Shown: in pieces, positions 15,300 through 24,926 of the stretch
Numbering within the stretch: position 1 is the stretch's first letter
Layout: each line of letters starts with the position of its first letter
Notes under the pieces: model-generated
What the model saw: only the letters and a program-made list of their open reading frames with translations
Databases searched by the model: none
What the model was told of the DNA's origin: nothing
Position numbers and translations under genes: made by a program
Assembly: GCA_902522775.1 (NCBI GenBank)
Contig: CABYWQ010000001.1
Coordinates: forward strand, 310,001-374,000
Direction of reading: 5' to 3'
Length of the DNA stretch: 64,000 nt
Source of the DNA: Eutrophosalina sp902522775
GTDB taxonomy: Bacteria > Bacteroidota > Bacteroidia > Flavobacteriales > Flavobacteriaceae

Positions 15300-17147
15300 A
15301 TGTCAACAATTTCATCCTACACAGAAGAAAATATTAAATCACTAGATTGGAAAGACCATATCAGGATGAGGCCTGGTATGTATATTGGTAAATTAGGTGA
15401 TGGTTCTGCTTACGACGATGGTATTTATATTCTTCTTAAAGAAATATTAGATAATTCTATTGATGAGTTTGTTATGGGAGCAGGAAAAACGATAGAAATT
15501 ACAATTAAAGACAACTATGTGAATGTTAGAGACTATGGAAGAGGAATACCTCTTGGGAAAGTTAAAGATGTTGTGAGTAAAATGAATACTGGGGGAAAGT
15601 ACGATACTAGAGCTTTTAAAAAATCAGTAGGATTAAATGGGGTTGGAACAAAAGCAGTTAATGCTCTTTCTTCTTTTTTTCAAGTTGAGTCATACAGAGA
15701 TGGTTTAAATAAGACTGTTTCTTTTGAATATGGAGAGGTTATAAATGATGATCCACAATCTGAGTCATCAAAAAGAAAGGGTACAAAAGTGACCTTTAGT
15801 CCTGATTCTAAAATTTTTAAAAACTATAAATATCGAAGTGAATATGTCACAAGAATGCTCAGTTATTACGTTTACTTAAATCCTGGTTTATCTATAGTTT
15901 TTAATGGTGAAAAATTAAAATCTGAAAATGGATTAAAAGATCTTATTGAAGACAATAATAATTCTGAGGATTTTCTTTATCCAGTGATTCATCTAAAAGG
16001 AAATGATATTGAATTAGCGCTTACTCACAATAGAAAGCAATATAGTGAAGAATATTATTCTTTTGTTAATGGACAACACACAACGCAAGGCGGAACACAT
16101 CTCTCTGCATTGAGAGAAGCCATAGTTAAGACAGTTCGGGAATTTTACAAAAAACCCTATGATGCTTCTGATATAAGAAAATCTATATTATGCGCGATTA
16201 GTATTAAGGTTATGGAGCCTGTTTTTGAATCTCAAACTAAAACAAAACTAGGTTCAACTGAAATGGGTGGTGATTTCCCAACAGTAAGAACTTATATAAA
16301 TGATTTTATTGGAAAAAATTTAGATAATTACCTACATAGAAATCAAAATGTTGCTGAAGAAATTCAAAAGAAGATAGTTCAAGCCGAAAGAGAGAGAAAG
16401 GAGCTTTCAGGAATCAGAAAACTTGCAAGAGAAAGAGCAAAAAAATCAAATTTACATAACAAAAAACTAAGAGATTGCAGAGTTCATCTAGGAGATATGA
16501 ATAATGAATCAAGATTAGATTCAACCCTATTTATAACTGAGGGAGATTCAGCTAGTGGTTCTATAACAAAATCTAGAAATGTAAATACTCAAGCTGTGTT
16601 TAGCTTGAGAGGAAAACCTTTAAATTCATATTCAATGACAAAAAAAATTGTGTATGAAAATGAAGAATTTAATTTATTACAAGCAGCTCTAAATATAGAA
16701 GAAGGAATTGAAAAATTAAGGTATAATAAGGTTATTATTGCTACTGATGCAGATGTTGATGGTATGCATATTAGACTTTTGTTAATCACTTTTTTTCTTC
16801 AATTTTTTCCCGAATTAATTAAAGAAGGTCATTTATTTATTTTGCAAACACCTTTGTTCAGAGTAAGAAATAAAAAAGAAACAATATATTGTTATTCAAA
16901 TCTTGAGAAACACAATGCTATTGAAAAATTGTCACCCAAGCCTGAGATAACTAGATTCAAGGGGTTGGGTGAAATTTCTCCGAATGAATTTAAAAATTTC
17001 ATTGGTGAAAATATGCGTTTAGATCCAATAATCATTAATAAAGAAACCAGTATCGAAAAATTGCTCTCTTTTTATATGGGTAAGAATACATCAGAAAGAC
17101 AAAATTTTATAATTGATAACTTAAAAATAGATTTAGATAAAGCATAA
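15300..17147 (+). CDS. parE: DNA topoisomerase IV subunit B
   Basis: ATPase subunit of topoisomerase IV, which decatenates daughter chromosomes. It has the GHKL ATPase features (LKEILDNSIDEFV, RDYGRGIP, GLNGVGTKAVNALSS), the TOPRIM motif ITEGDSASGS, the metal site ATDADVDGMHIR and the C-terminal PEITRFKGLGEI block. Length 615 residues. The gene abuts parC with no gap, so the two subunits are made from one transcript. The N-terminal sequence and the SAYDDGIYILLKEIL loop fit the Bacteroidota ParE subgroup rather than GyrB. Confidence 0.95.
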   Translation: MSTISSYTEENIKSLDWKDHIRMRPGMYIGKLGDGSAYDDGIYILLKEILDNSIDEFVMGAGKTIEITIKDNYVNVRDYGRGIPLGKVKDVVSKMNTGGKYDTRAFKKSVGLNGVGTKAVNALSSFFQVESYRDGLNKTVSFEYGEVINDDPQSESSKRKGTKVTFSPDSKIFKNYKYRSEYVTRMLSYYVYLNPGLSIVFNGEKLKSENGLKDLIEDNNNSEDFLYPVIHLKGNDIELALTHNRKQYSEEYYSFVNGQHTTQGGTHLSALREAIVKTVREFYKKPYDASDIRKSILCAISIKVMEPVFESQTKTKLGSTEMGGDFPTVRTYINDFIGKNLDNYLHRNQNVAEEIQKKIVQAERERKELSGIRKLARERAKKSNLHNKKLRDCRVHLGDMNNESRLDSTLFITEGDSASGSITKSRNVNTQAVFSLRGKPLNSYSMTKKIVYENEEFNLLQAALNIEEGIEKLRYNKVIIATDADVDGMHIRLLLITFFLQFFPELIKEGHLFILQTPLFRVRNKKETIYCYSNLEKHNAIEKLSPKPEITRFKGLGEISPNEFKNFIGENMRLDPIIINKETSIEKLLSFYMGKNTSERQNFIIDNLKIDLDKA

Positions 17148-19754
17148 ATGATCGAAAAAGAAGATTTAAATGAAGATTTAGAATCAGAAAGTCATACTGA
17201 TGATAGTTTGATCCCTATTTCAGGAATGTACAAAGATTGGTTTATTGATTATGCTTCTTACGTTATACTAGAAAGAGCAGTTCCATCTGTTGAAGATGGT
17301 TTAAAGCCTGTTCAAAGAAGAATTCTTCACTCTATGAAAGATCTTGATGATGGAAGATTTAATAAAGTTGCAAATATTGTTGGGCATACCATGCAATATC
17401 ATCCACATGGAGATGCTAGTATTTCAGATGCAATTGTTCAAATAGGTCAAAAAGATTTATTAATTGATACTCAAGGTAACTGGGGTAATTTACTTACTGG
17501 AGATTCAGCTGCAGCCTCTAGATATATAGAAGCTAGATTATCTCAGTTTGCACTTGATGTAGTTTACAGTCCAAAAATTACTGAATGGCAATTATCATAT
17601 GATGGGAGAAGAAAAGAACCAGTTAATCTGCCTTTAAAATTCCCTTTATTACTAGCGCAGGGTGCCGAGGGTATTGCGGTTGGATTGTCAACAAAAGTTT
17701 TGCCACATAATTTTATTGAATTAATTGATTCATCAATAAAATATTTAAGAGGAAGAAGGTTTGATATTTTTCCTGACTTCCCAACAGGTGGAGTAGTGGA
17801 TATTACACAATATAACGACGGTAAAAGAGGTGGAAGAATTAAGGTTAGAGCAAAAATCGATCAATTAAATAAAAATACATTAGTTATTTCACAAATTCCC
17901 TACACTACAACATCATCATCGTTAATTGAGTCTATTTTAAAAGCTAATGATAAAGGAAAGATAAAAGTTAAAAAAATTGAAGACAACACCTCCTCTGAAG
18001 TTGAAATATTGATTCATTTACCATCAGGTGTATCACCTGATAAAACAATTGATGCACTATTTGCTTTTACTAATTGTGAGGTTTCAATTTCTCCACTAAG
18101 TTGTATTATTGACAATCATAAACCAATTTTTATAAGCGTTAGTGAGGTTTTAAAAAGATCTACAGATTTAACAAAAGAGCTGTTAGGTAAAGAGTTACAA
18201 GTTAAGCTTAATGAGTTAAATCAAATGTGGCACAATTCCACCCTGGAGAAAATTTTTATTGAAAATAGAATATATAGGAGTATTGAGGATAAAGAAAGTT
18301 GGGACGCTGTTTTAAATGCAATTAATAAAGGTTTAGAACCTTTCATAAACGTACTTAAAAAAGAAATTAATGAAGATGATATAATCAGACTTACAGAAAT
18401 AAAAATTAAAAGAATTTCAAAATACGATATAGGTAAGGCAGACAAAAAAATTAAACAAATTGAAGAGGAAATTAAAAGTGTTCAATTTAATGTTGAAAAC
18501 CTAAATGACTATTCTATCAAATATTTTAAAGATCTAAGGTCTAAATATTCAAAAGGAAGAGAAAGGAAAACAGAAATTAGAATTTTTGATGATGTAGATG
18601 TTAAAAAAGTAGTTGTACGTAACTCTAAGTTGTATGTAAATAGATCAGAGGGTTTTGTTGGTACTGCTTTGAAAAAAGAGGAGTTTGTTGAAGAATGTTC
18701 TGACATAGATGATGTTATTGTTTTTACTGATGAAGGTAATATGGTTGTAAGTAAAATTGAAAGAAAAAAATTTGTTGCAAAGAATATTATTCATTTAGCT
18801 GTGTTTAGAAAAAAAGATTCAAGAACCGTGTACAATATGATTTACAAGGACGGTAAGTCTGGTACATCTTACATGAAAAGATTTAATGTAACAGGTATTA
18901 CCAGAGATAAGCCTTACAACCTAACGTCTAACAATCCAAAAACAAAAGTTCTTTATTTTTCATCAAACCCAAATGGTGAAGCTGAAATTGTAACTATTCA
19001 ATTAAGACAATCAGGGTCTGTAAAAAAACTAAAATGGGATCTTGATTTTGGTGATTTGTCTATTAAAGGTAGGTCTGTTAAGGGTAACATAGTGACAAAA
19101 TATTCAATAAATAAGGTGTTATTTAAAGAGAAAGGGCTTTCTACACTAAAACCTAGAAAAATTTGGTTTGATGAAACTGTTTCTAGGATTAATGTTGAAA
19201 ATAGAGGAGATCTTTTGGGTGAGTTTAAACCAGACGATGACTTGCTAATAGTTAGTAGTTCAGGAATTTTAAAAATTCTTCCACCAGATCTTAGTATGCA
19301 TTTTCCTGACGACATGATTATATTAGAGAAAGCTGATAGATCAAGACCAATCAGTGTTGTATATTTTAACTCCAAAAAGAACATTTATTTTATAAAAAGA
19401 TTTACTCTAGGATTATTAAAAGGTGAGCAAAAATACGTTGATGTTTCAAAAAATATTCAAGTAGAGTTAGTTTCTACTGATTGGAAACCAGTCATAGAGC
19501 TAGTTATTAAAAATGGAAAAGTTTTAAATAGAGACCAGATAAATGTATTTGATTTTATTAATATTAAAGGAATTAAAGCTATTGGTAATCAGCTTAGTAA
19601 AAAACAACTTAAAGAAATTAATTTATTAGACCCAATTCCATATGAACCTGAAATTAAGGAGCTAAACGAAATTGAGGTTGTTGATGATTCTTATGATGAT
19701 ATTGATGATAATTCTTCTGAAAATGGAGAATCACAAATAAGAATAGATTTTTAA
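17148..19754 (+). CDS. parC: DNA topoisomerase IV subunit A
   Basis: Breakage-reunion subunit, 868 residues. The catalytic Tyr126 lies in AAASRYIEARLS, after the HPHGDASISDA helix and the GNWGNLLTGDSAAAS loop. The C-terminal part forms the beta-pinwheel DNA-wrapping domain, ending in an acidic tail (DDSYDDIDDNSSENGESQ). The residue equivalent to the quinolone-contact Ser83 of E. coli GyrA is Ala90, which I recall as normal for Bacteroidota ParC. It starts directly after the parE stop and ends in a 4-base overlap with the convergent lipoprotein gene. Confidence 0.95.
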   Translation: MIEKEDLNEDLESESHTDDSLIPISGMYKDWFIDYASYVILERAVPSVEDGLKPVQRRILHSMKDLDDGRFNKVANIVGHTMQYHPHGDASISDAIVQIGQKDLLIDTQGNWGNLLTGDSAAASRYIEARLSQFALDVVYSPKITEWQLSYDGRRKEPVNLPLKFPLLLAQGAEGIAVGLSTKVLPHNFIELIDSSIKYLRGRRFDIFPDFPTGGVVDITQYNDGKRGGRIKVRAKIDQLNKNTLVISQIPYTTTSSSLIESILKANDKGKIKVKKIEDNTSSEVEILIHLPSGVSPDKTIDALFAFTNCEVSISPLSCIIDNHKPIFISVSEVLKRSTDLTKELLGKELQVKLNELNQMWHNSTLEKIFIENRIYRSIEDKESWDAVLNAINKGLEPFINVLKKEINEDDIIRLTEIKIKRISKYDIGKADKKIKQIEEEIKSVQFNVENLNDYSIKYFKDLRSKYSKGRERKTEIRIFDDVDVKKVVVRNSKLYVNRSEGFVGTALKKEEFVEECSDIDDVIVFTDEGNMVVSKIERKKFVAKNIIHLAVFRKKDSRTVYNMIYKDGKSGTSYMKRFNVTGITRDKPYNLTSNNPKTKVLYFSSNPNGEAEIVTIQLRQSGSVKKLKWDLDFGDLSIKGRSVKGNIVTKYSINKVLFKEKGLSTLKPRKIWFDETVSRINVENRGDLLGEFKPDDDLLIVSSSGILKILPPDLSMHFPDDMIILEKADRSRPISVVYFNSKKNIYFIKRFTLGLLKGEQKYVDVSKNIQVELVSTDWKPVIELVIKNGKVLNRDQINVFDFINIKGIKAIGNQLSKKQLKEINLLDPIPYEPEIKELNEIEVVDDSYDDIDDNSSENGESQIRIDF

Positions 19755-20137
19755 TTTATTTTATCAGCTCGTCCTCTATAGAAATTATCTTTATTCCCAA
19801 CAATTGAAAATTCAAAATTATAACCCTTTTCATCTGTTGAAAGTATTTTCATACTTATTGCTTTTTTGTCCTCTATAGATTCAGGATTTTTTTTTGTTAA
19901 AATAAATTCACAATCAGACACCCATCTTACAAAAGATGTATCAATCTTGTTTTGAAAATACTCTATTTCTAAGCTGTCATTTCTAATAAATTTTGAAATA
20001 ACAAATTCATTATTGATTTTAGTTTTAAATTCAAATGAACCTTTTTTATATAAATTACATTTTTTCTCAGGTAAACTACAATTAATTATTAAAATAGATG
20101 TGAAAAAATAAAATAGAATTTTAAGGACTGTTTTCAT
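19751..20137 (-). CDS. Small putative lipoprotein next to topoisomerase IV
   Basis: A 128-residue exported protein. The N terminus is a basic-hydrophobic signal with a probable lipobox ending ILIINC (Cys20; Asn at -1 is unusual). The mature part is a small beta-rich domain with NDSLEIEYFQNKIDTSFVRWVSDCEFILTK. Homologues beside parC in flavobacteria are often mislabelled as topoisomerase IV; nothing in it relates to topoisomerases. I use the ATG at 20137; it overlaps the end of the XRE regulator gene by 17 bases, so the two form a small operon. Confidence 0.7.
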   Translation of the reverse strand: MKTVLKILFYFFTSILIINCSLPEKKCNLYKKGSFEFKTKINNEFVISKFIRNDSLEIEYFQNKIDTSFVRWVSDCEFILTKKNPESIEDKKAISMKILSTDEKGYNFEFSIVGNKDNFYRGRADKIN

Positions 20138-20447
20138 AGGTCTCAAATGAATTATCATCGTAAAATAAAATAATTTTATTTATTTTTTTAACACTTTTAT
20201 TGTTTTTTAATTTATCAATAGTATTTATTTGATTTGAAGGAGTGGGGGTGCCATGGATTAACCAATCAATACTCAAATCATCAAATGCTGAGGTTAATTT
20301 TACAACAAAATCTAAACTTGGCTTATTTCTTCCGCTTAATATATGCGAGATACTAGATTTTTGTACCTTAATTTTTTTTGACAGATCAGAAGCTGAAATA
20401 TTCTTATTTTTCATTATTTCAACTATTCTTGATATTAATTCATTCAT
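20121..20447 (-). CDS. XRE-family helix-turn-helix regulator
   Basis: A 108-residue DNA-binding protein. Residues 1-65 form a lambda-Cro type domain: KNISASDLSKKIKVQKSSIS is the helix-turn-helix and HILSGRNKPSLDFVVKL follows. The rest has a short FYDDNSFETYE element of unknown role. It is the first gene of a pair with the lipoprotein at 19751-20137. A perfect 14-base palindrome overlaps its predicted transcription start, so autoregulation is likely. Target genes beyond its own operon are not known. Confidence 0.85.
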   Translation of the reverse strand: MNELISRIVEIMKNKNISASDLSKKIKVQKSSISHILSGRNKPSLDFVVKLTSAFDDLSIDWLIHGTPTPSNQINTIDKLKNNKSVKKINKIILFYDDNSFETYENSP

Positions 20448-20448
20448 G

Positions 20449-20462
20449 TTTACATTTGTAAA
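20449..20462. promoter_or_regulatory. Perfect palindrome TTTACA-TT-TGTAAA, probable XRE operator
   Basis: The inverted repeat lies two bases upstream of the regulator's ATG and partly overlaps a TATATTTA box (minus strand, 20459-20466) that resembles a -7 element. A dimeric repressor bound here would block its own transcription. Confidence 0.45.
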
Positions 20463-20734
20463 TATAATTAAATATATTTATTAAAAAGAGGTATGTAGGG
20501 AAGAATTAATATAATAAAAATTTAAAATAGTTATTTAGATTATTAATTATAAAAATCTAATAATGAGTATTTTAATAAATAAATGTATAAGAATGTATAT
20601 TTTTTAGATCAAAACAATTCAAAATAGTATATTATTGTAAACACTAATAATTTTATTTATTGCTAATTTATTAAGTAGATTTATGTATTTATGATAATAT
20701 TTTGCAAGTAAAATAAAAATAACTAGTGATTATT

Positions 20735-20765
20735 CAGTATATTCGCCAATTCATTAATAATACTG
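20735..20765. promoter_or_regulatory. Spaced inverted repeat CAGTAT...ATACTG upstream of the Lrp-type gene
   Basis: Half sites at 20735-20740 and 20760-20765 with 19 bases between, the right-hand copy ending four bases before the ATG. A TATATTCG sequence at 20738-20745 is one mismatch from the -7 consensus. Position fits an autoregulatory Lrp-type site; the pairing could be chance in such AT-rich DNA. Confidence 0.3.
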
Positions 20766-20769
20766 CAAT

Positions 20770-21249
20770 ATGAAATTTAAATTAGATGATGTTGATCATA
20801 AAATACTCGATCTATTAATTGACAACTCAAGAATACCTTTTACTGATATAGCAAAGAAACTTTTAATTTCTGCTGGAACCGTTCATGTAAGAGTTAAGAA
20901 AATGGAGGACGCTGGAATTATTAAGGGTTCATCTCTTGCTCTTGACTATAAGAAATTAGGTTATACTTTTATTGCATACATCGGAATTTTTCTCGAGAAA
21001 ACTCACTTAACAAATGTAGTTTTAGAAAAACTCGATAGTATGCCTTTTGTTACAGTTGCACACATTACTACTGGTAGGTTTAATATTTTTTGTAAAGTTA
21101 GATCCCGAAACACTAATCATGCTAAAGAAATTATTTTTATGATCGACGATATTGATGGTGTTTCTAGAACTGAAACTATGATTTCCTTAGAAGAAAGTAT
21201 AAATGATAAAAAGAGATTAATGCATAAGATATTTAACGAAATCAAATAG
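20770..21249 (+). CDS. Lrp/AsnC-family transcriptional regulator
   Basis: A 159-residue regulator. The N-terminal winged helix-turn-helix contains LDDVDHKILDLLIDNSRIPF and DIAKKLLISAGTVHVRVKKM; the C-terminal RAM domain (about residues 70-150) holds VTVAHITTGRFNIFCKVR and the DGVSRTETMISL strand that forms the octamer and ligand pocket. The ligand is probably an amino acid. It lies 5 bases before ppc, so it may control anaplerotic carbon entry or simply share the transcript. Confidence 0.92.
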   Translation: MKFKLDDVDHKILDLLIDNSRIPFTDIAKKLLISAGTVHVRVKKMEDAGIIKGSSLALDYKKLGYTFIAYIGIFLEKTHLTNVVLEKLDSMPFVTVAHITTGRFNIFCKVRSRNTNHAKEIIFMIDDIDGVSRTETMISLEESINDKKRLMHKIFNEIK

Positions 21250-21254
21250 CTTAA

Positions 21255-23828
21255 ATGAGAAAACTTACTAAAAAAGAGAGATTCTCAGAAAAGGTTCTCT
21301 CCAAATTCAATATTTACAATAGTATTTTTTCTACTCTACCATACGAAAGCATTTCTGATACAGGACAACTTTTACCATTATTTAATGAAGTTTGTAATAA
21401 TGGATATAAACAAAAAAAAGATCCAAAATATATAGTAGAATCTTTTTTTAGTAAATATTGTAATGATTATTCTGAAAAGGAAAAAATAAGCTTATTGTTT
21501 AAATTTATTCAATATGTAGAACGTCAAGTTGTTTTATTTGATGCAATTGAAGATGCTGCCTTCAGTGAAATTAATAATATGGATGGTGTTGGAACCTTGA
21601 GAAATTTAAAAGAACTTGTTGAAACTTCCAATAAAAAAAATGAATTAAAAAAATATTTAAATAGGTTTAAAGTAAAACCCGTTTTAACTGCTCATCCCAC
21701 TCAGTTTTATCCAGGATCTGTTCTCGGTATAATAACTGATTTGTCAGCAGCTGTTAAAGAAAATAATCATGTTGAAATTAAAAATCTATTGTCTCAATTA
21801 GGTAAAACACCATTTTTTAAAAACAAGAAGCCTACACCATATGATGAAGCAGTTAGTCTATCTTGGTATTTAGAGAATGTTTTTTACAGTTCAATTGGAA
21901 ATATTTTTAAATACATAAAAACTAATATTTTTGAAAATGATTTTCAACATTACGATTTATTGTCTTTAGGTTTCTGGCCTGGTGGAGACAGGGACGGTAA
22001 TCCATTTGTTACTACCGAAATTACTATTAAAACTGCTCAAAAGCTAAGAAGTGATATCATTAAAAATTATTATAGAGACATAAGAAAGCTTCGTAGAAGA
22101 TTAACATTTAAAAAGATTGAGGATATCATCGTTAAAATTGAAAATGACTTATACTTAAGTATTTTCGAAACAGACAAAAAACCTAGAATAAGTCTTTCAA
22201 AGCTTATTGAAAAGTTAGAATTTATCAGAAAAACTGTTGTTGAGGAACATAAATCTCTTTTTGTAGACAAGTTGGATGAGTTAATTGATAAAATAAAAAT
22301 TTTTGGATATCATTTTGCAACATTAGACATTAGACAAGATTCTAGAATTCATAGTAAAGTTTTTGAACTAATTTTTAAAAAGGCTTTTAGTAAAGATTTT
22401 CCTGATAATTATTCTAAGTTATCTAGATCTAGAAAAATTAAAATTTTATCAAAACTTAAGAATAAGAAGATTAATAAAATAAAGTTTGAAGATAATTTAG
22501 TAAAGTCTACAATTGAATCAATTGGTGCAATGAAAATAATTCAATCATCAAATGGTTTTAAAGGTTGTCATAGATATATAATTAGTAATAATCAAACAGC
22601 TGTCAATATATTAGAAGTTTTTACAATGTTTAAGCTATGTGATTGGGAAAATCCAACGGTAGATATAGTTCCACTTTTTGAAACAATAAATGATTTAGAT
22701 GTTTGTTCTAATGTAATGGATGTAGTTTACAGCAATAAAGATTATAGAAATCATTTGATGAAAAGAAATAATACTCAAGTTATAATGCTTGGTTTTAGCG
22801 ACGGAACAAAGGATGGTGGTTATTTAACAGCTAATTGGAGTATTTTGAAAGCTAAAGAGGTTTTAACTAAGCTTTCGAGAAAATATGGTATAAAAGTTGT
22901 ATTTTTTGATGGCAGAGGAGGACCACCTGCACGTGGTGGTGGAAATACACATCAATTTTACAGTGCACTAGGAAATTTAGTTGAATCAGACGTTATTCAA
23001 ATTACTGTTCAGGGTCAAACAATCAGTTCAAATTTTGGCACACTCGATTCTTGTCAATATAACCTAGAACAGCTTATTAGCTCTGGCGTAAAAAACAGAA
23101 CAGTTGAAAGCAAATTAGTATTTTCTCAAAAAAACAGAAAAACTTTAGATAAATTATCTTCATTGAGCTTTGATGCTTATAATAAATTTAAAGACCATCC
23201 AAAATTTGTTCCTTATCTTGAAAAAATGAGCACTATTAAATATTATGCAAAAACAAATATTGGAAGTAGACCATCGAAAAGAGCTGATAGTTCATCAGAA
23301 TTTAACTTTGAAAGCCTGAGGGCTATTCCATTTGTTGGTAGCTGGAGTCAATTGAAGCAAAATGTCCCAGGATTTTATGGATTAGGGACTGCATTAAATT
23401 ATTTTTATAGTAATAAGAAATTTCGGGAGGCTAAATTACTTTATAAAGAAGTTCCTTTTTTTAGAGCTTTAGTATCTAATAGTATGATGAGTTTAACAAA
23501 ATCTTTTTTTCAGTTAACAGCATACATGAGTAATGATGATGAGTTTGGTGATTTTTGGGATTTGATTTTTGAAGAATATAAATTAACAAAAAAGATGCTA
23601 CTCAAAGTCTCAGATTTTAAAGAGCTTATGCAGAATGAACCTGCTAATAAACTTTCAATACAAACTCGCGAAAATATTGTTTTACCATTAATTACTATTC
23701 AACAATATGCGCTTCAAAATATCAAGGAAATTGAAAAAAACAAATCCAATAATAGGGTTGAAATATTTGAGAGAATGATTACTAGATCTTTATTTGGCAA
23801 TATTAATGCAAGCAGAAATTCAGCTTAA
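21255..23828 (+). CDS. ppc: Phosphoenolpyruvate carboxylase
   Basis: Fixes bicarbonate onto PEP to make oxaloacetate, replenishing the TCA cycle. Key blocks: LTAHPTQFYPGSVLG with catalytic His147, FWPGGDRDGNPFVT, MLGFSDGTKDGGYLTANW, and FFDGRGGPPARGGGNTH. The C terminus is RSLFGNINASRNSA, near the usual SxNG-type end. At 857 residues it is close to normal. The AHPTQ variant (Gln for Glu) is, from memory, usual in Bacteroidota enzymes. It shares a 4-base stop overlap with convergent aroB and follows the Lrp-type regulator by 5 bases. Confidence 0.94.
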   Translation: MRKLTKKERFSEKVLSKFNIYNSIFSTLPYESISDTGQLLPLFNEVCNNGYKQKKDPKYIVESFFSKYCNDYSEKEKISLLFKFIQYVERQVVLFDAIEDAAFSEINNMDGVGTLRNLKELVETSNKKNELKKYLNRFKVKPVLTAHPTQFYPGSVLGIITDLSAAVKENNHVEIKNLLSQLGKTPFFKNKKPTPYDEAVSLSWYLENVFYSSIGNIFKYIKTNIFENDFQHYDLLSLGFWPGGDRDGNPFVTTEITIKTAQKLRSDIIKNYYRDIRKLRRRLTFKKIEDIIVKIENDLYLSIFETDKKPRISLSKLIEKLEFIRKTVVEEHKSLFVDKLDELIDKIKIFGYHFATLDIRQDSRIHSKVFELIFKKAFSKDFPDNYSKLSRSRKIKILSKLKNKKINKIKFEDNLVKSTIESIGAMKIIQSSNGFKGCHRYIISNNQTAVNILEVFTMFKLCDWENPTVDIVPLFETINDLDVCSNVMDVVYSNKDYRNHLMKRNNTQVIMLGFSDGTKDGGYLTANWSILKAKEVLTKLSRKYGIKVVFFDGRGGPPARGGGNTHQFYSALGNLVESDVIQITVQGQTISSNFGTLDSCQYNLEQLISSGVKNRTVESKLVFSQKNRKTLDKLSSLSFDAYNKFKDHPKFVPYLEKMSTIKYYAKTNIGSRPSKRADSSSEFNFESLRAIPFVGSWSQLKQNVPGFYGLGTALNYFYSNKKFREAKLLYKEVPFFRALVSNSMMSLTKSFFQLTAYMSNDDEFGDFWDLIFEEYKLTKKMLLKVSDFKELMQNEPANKLSIQTRENIVLPLITIQQYALQNIKEIEKNKSNNRVEIFERMITRSLFGNINASRNSA

Positions 23829-24874
23829 TTGTTTTGATAGTATTTTATTGCTTCAGTAATTTTTTCCTTACTTACGTTTATATCCGTTTTAAAGCTACCC
23901 ACTTCATTAAGTAAAACAAAGTTTATCTCATTTTTATAATTTTTTTTATCAAATTCCATTAATCTAAATAACTCATTAATTTCTAAATCAGTAGTTTTAA
24001 TTTTCTTGAATAAAAGACCGAGATGTTTGTTACATTCATTGACAGTTTTTTTTGGAAAATTGAGGACAATATGAGATAGATACAATTCAATTATCATCCC
24101 AGCTGCTATTGCTTCACCATGTAATAATTTATCGTTTTTCTCCATTTTTAGAGATTCATAAGCATGACCTATTGTGTGCCCAAAGTTTAATGATTTTCTT
24201 AAATTCGATTCTTCTCTATCTCTTAAAACAATATTATTTTTTACATTAATTGAATTATAAATTATTTCATGATTATAAATTATTTTTGGGTCATTAAGTA
24301 GTTTAGCAAATAATTTTCCTGAGATCAGGCTATGTTTAAAAATCTCAGCATATCCGCTTTTAAGATTTTTCTCATCAAGAGTTTCTAAATATTTTTTATC
24401 AATTATTACAAGTTTTGGGTCGGTAAATGTTCCAATATTATTTTTAATTTGATTAAAATTAACCCCTGTTTTACTTCCAATTGATGCATCAATTATTGAT
24501 AAAAGTGTTGTAGGTATATTGACAAAATCAATACCCCTCTTGAAAGTACTGGCAATGAATCCACCCATATCAGTTATTACTCCTCCTCCTAAATTAATCA
24601 ATAGCGATTTTCTATCAGCATTACTATTGTTTAAAAAACTCCAAACATAATTACATGTGGATAAATTTTTATTCTCCTCACCAGATTCAATTTTAATGAC
24701 AAAAAATTTTTGTTTAATTTTTGATAGTAGAATTTTTAAACATTTAGCTTCGGTATTCTCATCTACTAAAACAAAAACATTAGAATATTTTAATTTATAA
24801 ATTAATTCTTGAAGTTTTGCATATCCATCATTGTTAAAAAAAATACTATAATTACTTGAAATTATTTCCTTCAA
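23825..24874 (-). CDS. aroB: 3-Dehydroquinate synthase
   Basis: Second step of the shikimate pathway, converting DAHP to 3-dehydroquinate with NAD+ and a divalent metal. LINLGGGVITDMGGFIAS and FKRGIDFVNIPTTLLSIIDAS are NAD/substrate-binding blocks, KTGVNF follows, and the metal ligands are in RKSLNFGHTIGHAYE and LHGEAIAAGM. Length 349 residues. The start codon is TTG; the N terminus MKEIISSNYSIFF aligns with family N termini and there is no earlier ATG. A TATCTTTG box lies 16 bases upstream. Together with aroC at 53321 it is one of two aromatic pathway genes in the window. Confidence 0.94.
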   Translation of the reverse strand: MKEIISSNYSIFFNNDGYAKLQELIYKLKYSNVFVLVDENTEAKCLKILLSKIKQKFFVIKIESGEENKNLSTCNYVWSFLNNSNADRKSLLINLGGGVITDMGGFIASTFKRGIDFVNIPTTLLSIIDASIGSKTGVNFNQIKNNIGTFTDPKLVIIDKKYLETLDEKNLKSGYAEIFKHSLISGKLFAKLLNDPKIIYNHEIIYNSINVKNNIVLRDREESNLRKSLNFGHTIGHAYESLKMEKNDKLLHGEAIAAGMIIELYLSHIVLNFPKKTVNECNKHLGLLFKKIKTTDLEINELFRLMEFDKKNYKNEINFVLLNEVGSFKTDINVSKEKITEAIKYYQNN

Positions 24875-24890
24875 AATTGGTAAATTTTAT

Positions 24891-24898
24891 CAAAGATA
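24891..24898 (-). promoter_or_regulatory. -7 promoter box (TATCTTTG) for aroB
   Basis: TAnnTTTG on the minus strand, ending 16 bases before the aroB TTG start, in the 52-base region shared with divergent proline dehydrogenase. Confidence 0.5.
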
Positions 24899-24926
24899 TT
24901 TTAAAAACAACATATATAAGAAAAAT

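Larger units (their letters stand above)
20448..20769. other. AT-rich divergent intergenic region (322 bases)
   Basis: The longest gene-free stretch in the window, between the XRE regulator (minus) and the Lrp-type regulator (plus). Apart from the two inverted repeats listed separately, I see only A/T-rich sequence, no tRNA-like or GC-rich structure, and no ORF worth calling. Its length, exceptional for this genome, fits a regulatory region serving two regulators. Confidence 0.6.

Noticed and set aside
17400..17440. Ala90 in ParC at the position of the quinolone-resistance Ser of E. coli GyrA
   Set aside because: HPHGDASI/HPHGDASV-type sequences are, as far as I recall, normal for Bacteroidota ParC, so this is not evidence of acquired resistance.
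20448..20769. Search for a small RNA, tRNA or small ORF in the long intergenic region
   Set aside because: No GC-rich fold, no tRNA-like arms and no ORF with a convincing start were seen; only the two inverted repeats are reported.
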